In this document: positions 11,425-21,555 of the stretch, piece by piece
Numbering within the stretch: the first letter of the stretch is position 1
Layout of the letters: the number at the start of each line of letters is the position of its first letter
Origin: Anaeramoeba flamelloides
Taxonomy: Eukaryota > Metamonada > Anaeramoebidae
Direction: 5' to 3'
Length of the DNA stretch: 64,000 nt
Assembly (NCBI GenBank): GCA_027625915.1
Contig: JANTQA010000026.1
Location: 7,068,001 to 7,132,000 of the forward strand
The notes under the pieces: model-generated
Database searches by the model: none
The model's input: only the letters and a program-made list of their open reading frames with translations
Told to the model about the DNA's origin: nothing
Translations under genes and position numbers: made by a program

Positions 11425-11592
11425 CTAAGTGTAATATAACCCCAATTTTTCATTACAATTATAAAAAGTAGATTCCCTTTGAGAAAATGGTAAACATTCA
11501 AATAGAATGTTCTTAAGGGGAATATTATCACGGCCTACAGATTGTGAACTGGGCATATTACCGCTTCTCCATACTGGATCTCTAAAAAACTT
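11425..11592 (-). CDS. orphan 3'-terminal exon, unknown protein
   Basis: After an acceptor CATATTAG, 55 codons read KFFRDPVWRSGNMPSSQSVG, then RDNIPLKNILFECLPFSQRE, ending GLYYT and TAG at 11425-11427. Composition is clearly protein-like (Pro, Ser, Arg, Gly, Trp) and GC exceeds the flanks. Entry phase is 0. It lies downstream of the kinase stop on the same strand, so it could be an alternative last exon or part of a separate gene whose earlier exons I could not find. No family recognised. Confidence 0.42.
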   Translation of the reverse strand, partial: KFFRDPVWRSGNMPSSQSVGRDNIPLKNILFECLPFSQRESTFYNCNEKLGLYYT

Positions 11593-12481
11593 CTAATATG
11601 AATAATTGTTTTAAATATATCATAAAATGAATATTGTTTCTAATTTTAGTTTTCATCAAAAAAAGATTTATTCTCACTAAGCTTAATTTCATAAATAGGG
11701 GCAGATTTTTCATTAGAAAAAAATTAATTTAATTGTTTTTTTTTGAATAATAAGGTATTTTACTAAATTTTTTATAGACAATAGCCAATATAGATTAATA
11801 AATAAAAATGTTGTATAATCATTGTATTTTTTAAAAGACAAATGAAAAAAGAAAAAAATAATAATAAAAAAGTTTGCCCCTAATTTTGAAATTTGGCTTA
11901 GATCAATTTGCCAATTCTAATAATAACCAACACAATTTTAGAGTTCAACAAATTATTAGTATTACACTTTATCCATTAATACTATAGGTTTCTTTCCTAT
12001 TAAAGAAACAATAATAGAACCCAATGATTTTTTTCAAATCATCAAAATCATATTTTGATTTTAATTATAATTATCATTCTCTGATTAAAAAAAAAATTAA
12101 AATAAAAAAGATCGAATAACAAATGATCAAACAAATTAACTTTTAAAAATCAAATTTTTTTGAATATATTATTAAATTTATTATTCAATTAAATAAACAA
12201 GATAAAAATAATATTATTATGGAATTTATATACACAAAAAAAAAAAAAATTAATTTTTGAATAATAATACAATATCTTATCCAACAATTTTTTTAGTAGA
12301 ATCGAATTGTTTACTTTAACCTGTTTAAATAATATTTTGTGGATTAATTTTAAAATACGGAATTAATTGCTATTTTTTGAATTGGCTTTTGATAAATTAC
12401 CTAGATGCTGGTTAAGCTAGGGCCTGATATATTCGATCAAATTGATTGGTTTTCATTATTGTTCAATTTCTCATGACGAAT
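11593..12481. other. kinase 3' flank, AT-rich
   Basis: Nothing beyond AT-rich spacer is seen, apart from a short protein-like stretch MKTNQFDRIYQALA (minus, about 12417-12458) that has no context. Confidence 0.3.
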
Positions 12482-15400
12482 TTAATTTTTAATTCCCGCA
12501 TTATTCTCGTTTTTATTAACCCCCACATTATTTTTTTGTGAAATAATTCCAGATTGGTCTAAATATTTATTATCTTTTATGTTTCTACTATTGTTATCAT
12601 TACCACATCTATCAATATTAATAAGATCATTTTCATTTTTTTGAATAAAATTCTTTTCGTTATTTAAAAGTAAAGAATTCCTTCTTTTAGTAATTTTCTT
12701 TGTTTGAAAGTCTAATAATTCATTTTTAATCATTAAATTTTGATTTTCATTAAATATATTATTGCTATTATTATCGTTTGATTTTTGTTCGTTACTTGCT
12801 TTATTTATCCATTTATGTTCAAGTATTTTTTCGGTTGTAATTCTTTTTTTCGGATTCAATTTTAATAATTTCTTGATTAATGAAATTACATCAAAGTTTA
12901 AATAACTATTTGTTTTAGAAATAATAAAAAGAAAAATTATATATTTATTAAAATAAAAAAATTAAAATTAAAAACATTCATTGAAAAATTAAAAATAGTT
13001 AAATATAAAAATCACCAATTGATTAGAAAGCTGTTTTAAAAAAGTGCATACAAGAATTTTTTTTTTTGAAAGTTTCTGTAAATAGATCTATTTCTTTTTC
13101 TCATTTCTTGTAGACAATCGTTTTAAAAAATGTGAGGACTTTTTTCAAACTTTTTTGAAGTTTTCTATTTTAATAAAGTGAAAACTTTTTCAGAATTAAA
13201 ACTTTTGTAAAGTTTTTTTTTCGTATTTTAAAAAAGTGAAAACCTTTTCAGAATTAAAACTTTTGGAAAGTTTTCTATTTTTTAATAAAGCGAGGTATCA
13301 ACATTTAAATGTGGTGTAGAGGCTGGACTGTGAAGAAAAGTACCTTTTTTAAAAAAAGTTCACACTTTATTAAAACAGAAAACTTTAAAAAAGTTTTAAC
13401 TCTGACAATCTCATAAAAAAAAAAAAAAAAAGTAATCACTTTTTTAAAATGGCTGTAGATACTTTTGAATACTTTTTTATTACACTTTTGTAAAACTATT
13501 CTAAATCGTTTTTTATTTCATTCATTCATTTTTTTTTTTTAACAGTTGATCTTACCGATAATTATTGATGCTATTTATTCAAATGAATTTATAATTTCAT
13601 TTTTTTTTTCTCTTATTCCATTTTTTTCTGATAAAGTATTATTCGTGAATTATTTGAATAAAAGATATTGAATAATCTCTTTTTATTTCTTTTTCAATTA
13701 CACAATTTGCGAATAATTGTGTTTAATTAAGTATCAATTCCTTTTTTGTGATTTTTTTTTGAAATATTTTTGATAATTAAGTGTTAAATATATATATATA
13801 TATATATATATATTCATTACTTTTTAGAATATATTAAATAATGGATTTTCAATTTAATATTATAAATTCTTTTATAAAATATTTTAATCATTTAAGTCTT
13901 CTAAAAATTACATATTGAATATAAATCCGGATACTACACTGTAATTTTTCTCAATAGAAAAAAGTAAAATTTTTTCTTATTTCATAATTTTGTGTTTTTT
14001 TTTTTAATAATTTTTGAGTTTAATTTTCTCCTATTAGTATTTCAAATTTTAATAAAATTTTTAACTTTTGTTAAATCAAGTCTTTACTTTTAATTTTATT
14101 TTACTTTTTTTTTTTTTTTGTAACAACAAACACAGCTCTATTCAAAATCGCCTTCCTTTTTTTTAAATTAAAATAAAAATGAATTTAAGTGTTATTTCAA
14201 AACATTTCAGAACATAAAAACTGAAATGAAGAAAAATAAAATGAAAAAATAAATAAAAAGAGAATATAAAACAAACCTTGGAAAATGTAAATTTTTAGGC
14301 AAAACCCTTTCTCCCTCTCTAAAGGGGTGCTTGCCACATAGCATAGTATATAAAACCACACCAAGACACCAAATATCAACCTTTTTCCCATTATATGCCT
14401 GCTTGCTAACAATTTCTGGTGCTTGGTATAATGGCGAGCCGCAAAATGTTTTTAATAACCGATTTTTTTGAGTAAAAGTTGCAACATCAAAATCAATAAG
14501 TTGGATGTTTCCGTTTTGATTAACAATTATATTTTCAAGTTTAATATCCAAATGAACAATACCAAGATTATGACAATGATGAATGGCTAATTAATATGGA
14601 ATAATAGAAAAAAGATTATAAATATCACATTAATTTAAATCCGATTAAAGTCAAAATTTTTTTAAATAAACGATAACAAATAATTTTATTATTCAAATAA
14701 AAAATTTGAAAAATTAATATGATTTTTTCCCCCCTTACTTTATTTACTGTAAAATTAATCACACCATTAAACTATGATTTTTGCTTAAAGTTTAAAAATA
14801 TTAATAAATTAATCACAGTTAACGTTTTGCTTCAAATTTCAGATTCTGTTAAATTAAAATATCTCTTCAATTATTTCCAAAATCTGGTAATTTTTGCACG
14901 TATTCTAATTACTACTAAAAGAAAAATATTTTAGATTAATCATAGATTTTCAAAAACAATGGTTTTTAATTTCCTTTTTAGACTGCCCATTCTATGGGAA
15001 AAAAACGAAAATTTTGGATTAATTCCTTAATCCAAAATAAACAAAAATAATAAACAATTAAAGAATAATATTCTTGATATTATTCAAAATAAAGACTCAT
15101 TATTTAGTATCATTGGTTAATTATAAAGAAATTTATGACTCTTTATTAAAATTAGGCAAGTTATGTCAAGTGCGATAGAGTGTCGTCAAGTGCATTCAAG
15201 TGACTATCTTTTCCAGAATTCAAAAGAATTGAGAAAAATTAAAGATTTTCCTCAATCCTTTTTCAATTCTGGAAAATTTTTGAAATTTTTTTTTTATTTC
15301 TCAAATTAAAAAAAATCTAACGGAGGTTTTTCAGAATCCGAAAGAATAGAGAAAAATCAAAGATTTCGCTAAATTCTTTTAAATTCTAAAAAACCTAACG

Positions 15401-18400
15401 GCGGCTTTCTTGAGTTTTCTGAAATAAACAGAAAAATAAATAATAGCAAAATTTGATTTTCCAGAATTTAAAGGAATAGAGAAAAATCTATGATTTTACT
15501 CAATTCTTTTAAATTCTTGAAAACCTAACGGCAAGCAGGTGGTAATTTTGTTGAATCACCCCTCTTCTATGAATATACATAAAAAAAAAAAAAAAAACAA
15601 CGATTTTTTTTTTGAGATAATAGGAATATATCGAAAGATGATTCTAATTGATAAAAAAAAACACTCCCCACTCTTTGGTACATAAAAAAAAATAAAAAAT
15701 ATTTTTGAAAAATTAAAATTTCTTAACAAGCTACAGGCTTTAAATCTAAAGCCCAATTCAAAATTTTTAACACACCAAAATTCAATTTTTGAAAAAAAAA
15801 TCTTAGTTAATCAATTCAAGAAGAAATACCAAATTAGAGCAATTTGCTAATTGAAATGTTAACACTTGTTTATTATTTACAATTCTTGCAAAACTAAAAA
15901 TAAATAATTATCAATACTAATAAACCATTGGTGTGTTAAAAATTTTGGAGAGAGCAAAAAAAAAAAAAAATGAATTGGTAAATTTGTTTAAATTCTATAA
16001 GGAATATTGATCGATCAAATGGTTAGATACCATCAACTAATTTTATTTGAGTTCTCTATTCTGGCAACAGCTCAACTTTAACTTAATATCAATTGTTGAT
16101 TAAAAATTTTGATCGACCAAAACAAGTTACGTAATTTAAAAAATGAAATGAAAACAAAAACTAAAAGATGAAAAAATGATTTTGATATTTTATAAAAAGC
16201 AAAAATATTTCCAATTTTCAGGAAATTGTATTATTGTGATTCTTTTTACCGTTTTAACTGTGTGGAAAATTTTGAATTTTAGTTTATTATTATTGAAGTG
16301 AAATGATGAATTAAAAGGTATTTTACTATTTTGTGAAAGAAAGTGTAATACATTTTTTAATTGTAAACAATAAGAGAATTGTGGAAGCAACAGAAACTGT
16401 TATACAGCTACGTTAAAAAAGTCATGACTTTATAAAACTTTTTTCGAGTTTTTTGTTTTTAAAAATCCTAAAAAAAATCCACACTTTTTTGAATTAAAAC
16501 TTTTCCAAAAATTCAAGTTTCAAAAAGTGAGTACTTTTTTTGTTTTTATGAGATGGTATTGTCGGAATTAAAACTTTTTCAAAGTTTTCTGTTTTAAAAA
16601 ATTGTGGACTCAAAATTTATTATTTAAAAGTACTTTTCTTCCCGCTCCAAACCTCTACCTCGCCTTTAAAGGTTTATTTGTTTCCTTTTATTAACATTGA
16701 AAAATCTTAAAAAATGGTTTTTATGAAAAATATTGTGCAATACAAAAAATCACATGACTTTTACAACGCTTCCCCCCTTTAAATGTTTTGGAAAGTGTTT
16801 GAATTGTTTGTAAATTGACCCAAAGTGTTTGAAAGGTTTGAAATGCACAAAGTTTTCTAAAAGTTATGAGATGTGTTGTATTCCTCACTTTTCGAATAAT
16901 TTTATTTTTTTGAAAACTTTGAATTAAAAAACAATCTAAAAAAAAAAAAAAAAAAACAAGAAAAGTCCTCACTTTTTGAAATAGCTGTATAAAAAAAGAA
17001 ATTTCAATTAACATATGAAAAAATAAATGTATTCAAGATAAAAATAAAGCCTTGATCAGTATATCAGTTTTTACAATATTATCTTTTGGCAAGGGTTTTT
17101 ATTTGGTTGATCTGTCGATTAAATTTTTGTTGAAACGCTTCGACTAGTTTGAAGATCAAAAACAAATTACTTTAATTGGGATCTCAATACAAAAGAAGAT
17201 CGAAATTATTTTTATTGGCTTAGTTGATTATAAAAAGTTGAATTATTTATTCGAGTGAATTGGTTTCTTCTTTTAAGTGAAACAACCTTTCCGTTTAATG
17301 TTTTACTTTTATTCAACAACTCAAAAATGTGTTTCACTTTTTTGTATGCTTTTCGTTTTTTTCGGCAACTGTTCTGTCGAAATAATTAAAAAAAATATAA
17401 ATGATATAATTCTCTTTCTTTTCTTTTCTTTTCTTTTCTTCGAAATAAAGAAGTCAACATTATATTATTACATTGTTTCCTAAACACCAACTTGAAATTA
17501 GAGATATGGTTGTGCCAAGTGAGCGATGGTTTTTTCTCTCAAGAATTAAGTTTCTATGGTTTCACAATCTACTCCTGAATTTGATAAGGATTTCGGTCCT
17601 ATTTGTATCAGCTATGTAAAAAGTTCAAAAAGTTTAATCAGTTTGATAGTGCCTTTGGAAAATTAGTGCTTTTAACGAAGAATAATAATTTTGGCTTGCA
17701 GAGATTTTGTTGTTCGACTTTCAAATTGCCTAAATTATTTTTGAATCATTTTTTTGAAACTGGAATTTTTAAGTGAACAAATACTGGTATTTGAATTCTA
17801 CAAAGGAAAAATTTTCACTTCATTTTCAATTTCCTTTTTCAAATAGAGTTTTTAAATTACAGACAGCTTCTTTGAGAAACCCAATTTATTCAAGAAAAAT
17901 CTGGAAAAGAAAGTGAAAATTTTATCCCATTTAATATTCAAATACCAGTATGAAATCACACATAGGACACAAAATAATCAAAATAAAGGACAAAAAAAAA
18001 AACACTTAAACACAAAAAAAGATTGGTCATAATAACATACAATCTTTTTGAATACCTCAAATTTCCGAAAACTCAGAATAAGAAAACACTAAAAAACAAT
18101 GTAAAAATGAAAAAGAAAATAATAAAAATAATAAACCAAAAAACAAAAGAAAAAAATACTTATGTACTATTAACTAATATAAATTACAAATACATATTCA
18201 AACCTACGACGAAGTTCTTAAATAACTGCTTCCATACAAGGACAATAGGTCATGATTCAATCGCGGCCATAAACAATTAAAAAAAAAAAAAAAACAGAAA
18301 TCTTTTTTTTTCGGCCCAAGCAATAATCTCAAAAACAAATAGGAGAGAACTTATTTCAAGAGTTGTGACTTAAAAAACAATTTTTTTTTTTTTTTTTTGT

Positions 18401-21400
18401 AATTTAAGGGAGGAGTTTAGAATTCCTCTTGTTTGCCCGAATTCCTAAACTTGAATTTAGAAATCGTATAATAGATTCAAACATAGTCTTATTATCTACT
18501 AAAGCTAATAAAGATATTGAATCTTGTTTATTAATAATATTATAAATATTATTATTATTTAAAATAAGTGAAAAATTATTTTTTTCTAATTCAGAAATCC
18601 AGATTTTACGATTATTTTCATAGGCTGGGCAGTTCCTGAGAAAATGATCCAAATCTTCAATGATATCCAAATCTTTATTTATTTTACACAATTGACAAAA
18701 TTGTGATTTATTTTTGTTCATAAAATAAGAATATCTATTAAGATAATTTGTATAATTTCTTAACTTTAGAATAGAAGTTGAACCCTTCCATTTTAAATAT
18801 TTTTGCTGTTTGTTAATATTTCCCTGTATCAAAATTATTTTCAAATAATTTTGTACTTTCCAACTTGGACTATTTTTTAATTGATTAATTCTGTAAACTT
18901 CGAGTTCAGATTCTAATTCTTTTAAATTTCGAGCTTTCCAATTAATGTTTTCTGTTTCTTTTTTCTCTGAAGGAGAGAAGATTTATTAATTTATCAAATC
19001 CCAAAATTTTTAATTTTTGAATTAATTTGAATTTTCTTTTGTAAATTGTGATTCTTGCCAAATCAATTTTGGCTTCAGTTTTATAGATAAGTCTTGGGGA
19101 ATGTGGGTTTATTAATAGCGATTCTGTGATTTTTCTTATTAATCCAATTATCAATTTTTTTTGAAATCGGATTCTGTAAAGTCAAATATCTCCAACCCAT
19201 ATAATAGTTGACTATGTAAAACGGCTTTAAAGAATTGAATTTTTAACCCATTAGAAAAATTCCTTTCTTTTAAAAATATGTAGGATTTTTTTCAAAATTA
19301 TTATTGACCTTATCAAAGTTAAATTTTAGATGAGTTTTTTTTGTCTAACCAAATACCAAGATATAAAATTTCTTTTGGTATTAGGGTTTTTTTTGTTTTA
19401 TCATCATTTGGATTCATTCCAAAATCTTTTATTATTTTATATATTTTTTGTAATTGATAATTTATTTCAATCATTGATCCTTTCATTATTAATATCAAAT
19501 CATCAGCAAACATCTGTACGTGTAGTGCTAGTGAATTGATTTTTTCTAAAAGAAAATGAGAAATAAAACCAAATAATAGAGGAGATAATGGATCTCCTTG
19601 GTAAACACCTATTCCTTCCTTTGAGTAATAAGCAAGTAGAAACATTTTTAAAATTTCATTTTTGATAAATTTTTTAATTGAGTGATAAATCAATGAATGA
19701 TGAATAGAGTCAAAACATTTTTGAATATCAATTGTAACTATATATACATTTTCATTTTTCTTTGTATTTTTTCTATAATTTTTTTATATTTATATAATAA
19801 ATTCAAAACAGCAATCCGTGTATCTAATTTTTTCTTAAATCCAAATTGTTTTTTTGATACTATGTCCCAAGAATCTTGTATCCCAGCATATAATAATTTA
19901 AGAAAAAATCTTGGGAGTGTTTTGTTTATGGAAATGGGTCTATAATTAAGTGGGACCCCCTCATCTCCTGATTTATGAATGAATAATATATTTCTTTTTT
20001 TGATAAAATTAATATTTTTTTGAGAAATATCTTGTATCCAATTTAGAAATATTTTTTGAATTGTAATTAGAAAATTTTCATAATTTAAATAAAATTCGTT
20101 ACTTTGATTTTTACTTGATTTATAATGTTTAATTTTGTCAAAATCTTGAGCTGATTTATTTTTCTGATATTTAATTAATTCTTCGATTTTGGCAACTGAG
20201 AATATTTCTTTAATTTCTAAATCAAATAAATTTTCTTTATCTAAATAATAATTTTTTATAAAAAACAATTTTTTTTTGTGCCTTATGTTTGATAATTTGA
20301 GTGTGCACCAAAAAGTCCTCGGAATGTAGAATACTGAGACACACAATTAGAAAATAGATGGATGAGAAAAATCAAGAAAAGACTTTGTAAAATTGATACC
20401 CGAATGGGTTCTATGATTACACTAACCTACTCGTTCTCAAAAAATTGTTCTTTATTTGTTTTTGTTGTTGGATTAGAAATAATAAACAACCCCTAAATTT
20501 TTTCAAATTCAGCATGGAAAATTAACAAAGAAATTACAAGTTAGATTTTTGTTTATTTGGGTAATAACCTGGCTGTTCGATCGCCAGTTCACTTCAACGA
20601 TCACACTTTTTTTAAAAGCTAAAAGCATAAAGAGTTATTTTTTTTTTTTGTTTTTTTAAATTTTACAAGTGTGAAAAAGTTTGTTAAAAAAGGATCAAAA
20701 CCAAGCTGTGTTGAGAGGTGTATAACCCAACGACTAAATCGAATAAAATATTTTTGAAATAATTATTCACAAAAATATGATCAATTTTTTAAAAAAGAAA
20801 ATATTAAAGCCAACTTTGTGATTTAGTAATTTTTGAAAAGGATAATTTCAAAACCGCCGTAACAAAAGTAATTAAAAATTTGAAAATTTGAAGAAGAAAG
20901 AGGTAAAATTGAAGAATTTTTGTTCACCGAATACAAGAAAAAATCAAAATAAAAAATAAAAACAAAATTTTTTTTTCAAAAAGAAATTTACCATTGACAA
21001 GTTGAATAAAAATTTTTCGAGCAAAATTATTTTTGAAACGAATACAAGTATTCAATAAATCCAAGAGCTCCTCACCAGCTATATATTCAGAAACAAGATA
21101 ATATTTGTGCTTGGTTTGAAAACAACGTTTAAAACGGAGTAGATTGGAATGGTTTATTGTTTTTAAGATTTTGATTTGTTTTTTGAGACTTTTCCGAATT
21201 TCAAGTGCAACTTCGTTTTTTTTTTTCTTTATAACTTTGATGGAAACCTTTTCAAAGAGTTTGGTGTGATTATAAATTTGTGTCAAAGCGTTGTAAAAAA
21301 AAAGTACAATGGAAAAAAAAAAAGAATGTTAAATATGATTTATTTGGTTTTACCCAAAAGGTACACTGCTTTGATCGAAAGATGATAAACAAAAAGGAAA

Positions 21401-21555
21401 GAAAAGAAAAGAAAAAATTGACAAACCTTTTCACCAGACTGTTTGTTAATACCGAGTTTCACTTTTCCATTTGAGCCGCATCCAAGAGTATTTTTGATCG
21501 AAAAAATATCTTTAAAATTTTTGTTCTTTCGACTTTGGGGTTTTTTCTTACTCAT
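12482..21555 (-). CDS. Ser/Thr protein kinase, CAMK/SNF1-like, 4 exons over 9 kb
   Basis: Four exons join in phase to a 372 aa kinase: 21427-21555, 20992-21247, 14277-14586 and 12482-12905. Introns are 179 bp (GTTTGT), 6405 bp (GTAAAT) and 1371 bp (GTTTGT). Visible motifs are the Gly loop GCGSNGKV (about 25-32), VSIK with Lys47, the catalytic loop HLDIKLEN (140-147), DFD (160-162), CGSPLYQAPE (177-186), VDIWCLGVVLYTMLCGKHPF, and LLKLNPKKRITTEKILEHKW. The CGSP-Y-APE and C-terminal lobe are typical of CAMK-like kinases (SNF1/MARK group). The tail after the domain is Asn-rich. Three usually strict positions differ: the helix-C Glu is Gln67, HRD is HLD, and DFG is DFD. Lys47, Asp142, Asn147 and Asp160 remain, so it may be active with altered regulation or be a weak kinase. 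No UBA or KA1 domain is seen. The large intron carries a LINE and several MITEs. Confidence 0.9.
13112..13460. mobile_element. inverted-repeat element family G, in kinase intron 3
   Basis: The ends are 'aatcgttttaaaaaatgtgaggac' and the inverted 'cacttttttaaaatggctgta'. Internal arms repeat 'aaaactttttcagaattaaaac'. It shares the central 'gtggtgtagaggctgga' / 'ccccaatctctacaccac' block with the copy at 60250-60598. No ORF. Confidence 0.6.
15206..15535. repeat. cluster of three 70-75 bp hairpins (family D)
   Basis: Three palindromes sit at about 15206-15275, 15325-15398 and 15458-15530, spaced about 125 bp. Each has one arm 'ttccagaattnaaaagaattgag-aaaaat' and its complement with only a few unpaired bases between. 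Other copies are at 24451-24529 and 56838-56907. They would fold into tight stems as DNA or RNA. This cluster lies in the big kinase intron. Confidence 0.75.
15759..15947. mobile_element. 189 bp MITE, family F
   Basis: It has perfect 20 bp inverted ends: CAAAATTTTTAACACACCAA at 15759-15778 and its complement at 15928-15947. A longer homologous flank, to about 16290, is shared with the copy at 54050-54800, so the MITE sits in a larger repeat. Reverse-oriented relatives are at 38860-39235 and 39310-39620. Confidence 0.75.
16403..16992. mobile_element. TA-flanked element, families G and K
   Basis: Begins TA-CAGCTACGTTAAAAAAGTC and ends with the inverted ACTTTTTGAAATAGCTG-TA. CAG-initial ends at a TA duplication are typical of Tc1/mariner-derived elements. 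The inner part 16735-16880 resembles the MITE at 53251-53441, suggesting a nested insertion. Confidence 0.6.
17212..17373 (-). CDS. bZIP-like 3' exon inside the kinase intron
   Basis: Behind an acceptor TTATTTCGACAG, 53 codons are open to a TAA at 17212-17214, entry phase 0. The peptide starts NSCRKKRKAYKKVKHIFELL and continues NKSKTLNGKVVSLKRRNQFT. NSCRKKRKAY resembles the second half of a bZIP basic region (N-x-x-[AS]-[CS]-R-x-[RK]-K-x-x-Y), and Leu residues follow at two exact heptad steps (L-x6-L-x6-L). If so, this would be a transcription factor exon, but the zipper is short and the first half of the basic region would lie in an upstream exon not found. It is in the same orientation as the host kinase. 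Nested gene, alternative exon and relic are all possible. Confidence 0.35.
   Translation of the reverse strand, partial: NSCRKKRKAYKKVKHIFELLNKSKTLNGKVVSLKRRNQFTRINNSTFYNQLSQ
17553..17775 (+). CDS. possible two-exon small ORF, opposite strand in kinase intron
   Basis: ATG near 17556 opens MVSQSTPEFDKDFGPICISY up to a GTAAAA donor. A strong acceptor (TTTTGGCTTGCAG, ending near 17701) then opens RFCCSTFKLPKLFLNHFFET in the same phase to a stop just before the MITE at 17781. Only 44 codons in total; no family. The signals may be chance. Confidence 0.2.
17781..17951. mobile_element. 171 bp MITE, family H
   Basis: The inverted ends ATACTGGTATTTGAATT and AATATTCAAATACCAGTAT extend inward as TTTTCACTTCATTTTC and its complement. 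A second copy of 170 bp lies at 23640-23809. No ORF. Confidence 0.8.
18023..18280 (+). CDS. A-rich reading frame, unknown
   Basis: Up to 85 codons are open; the first ATG is near 18107. The strand is strongly purine/A-biased with few T runs, unlike its surroundings, and the end reads TKFLNNCFHTRTIGHDSIAA before TAA. An A run of about 16 follows the stop, which could be the tail of a retroposed transcript. No family recognised. Confidence 0.25.
   Translation: MVIITYNLFEYLKFPKTQNKKTLKNNVKMKKKIIKIINQKTKEKNTYVLLTNINYKYIFKPTTKFLNNCFHTRTIGHDSIAAINN
18378..20340 (-). mobile_element. degenerate, 5'-truncated LINE (non-LTR retrotransposon)
   Basis: The minus strand shows reverse transcriptase blocks in order: NILFIHKSGDEG..NYRPISI (near 19960), TIDIQKCFDSIHH with the first catalytic Asp (near 19720), VYQGDPLSPLLFG (near 19600), the FADD box (near 19505), and DDKTKKTLIPKEILYLGIWL. 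A C-terminal zinc-knuckle-like CQLC..H..NC follows (near 18650). The blocks sit in different frames, so it carries at least three frame breaks and is dead. The 3' end is an A tail (T run on plus, 18380-18398). No endonuclease domain is seen, so the 5' part is missing. It sits in the kinase intron in the same orientation as the kinase. A piece of the same family is at 56713-57415. Confidence 0.85.
20347..20920. other. rest of kinase intron 2
   Basis: A 44-codon plus ORF (20362-20496, starting MRKIKKRLCKIDTRMGS) is the only protein-like stretch; it has no context and is not called. Confidence 0.3.

Noticed and set aside
20570-20620. GC-richer 'ggctgttcgatcgccagttcac' as a tRNA arm
   Set aside because: No matching acceptor stem, D-arm or T-arm can be drawn.
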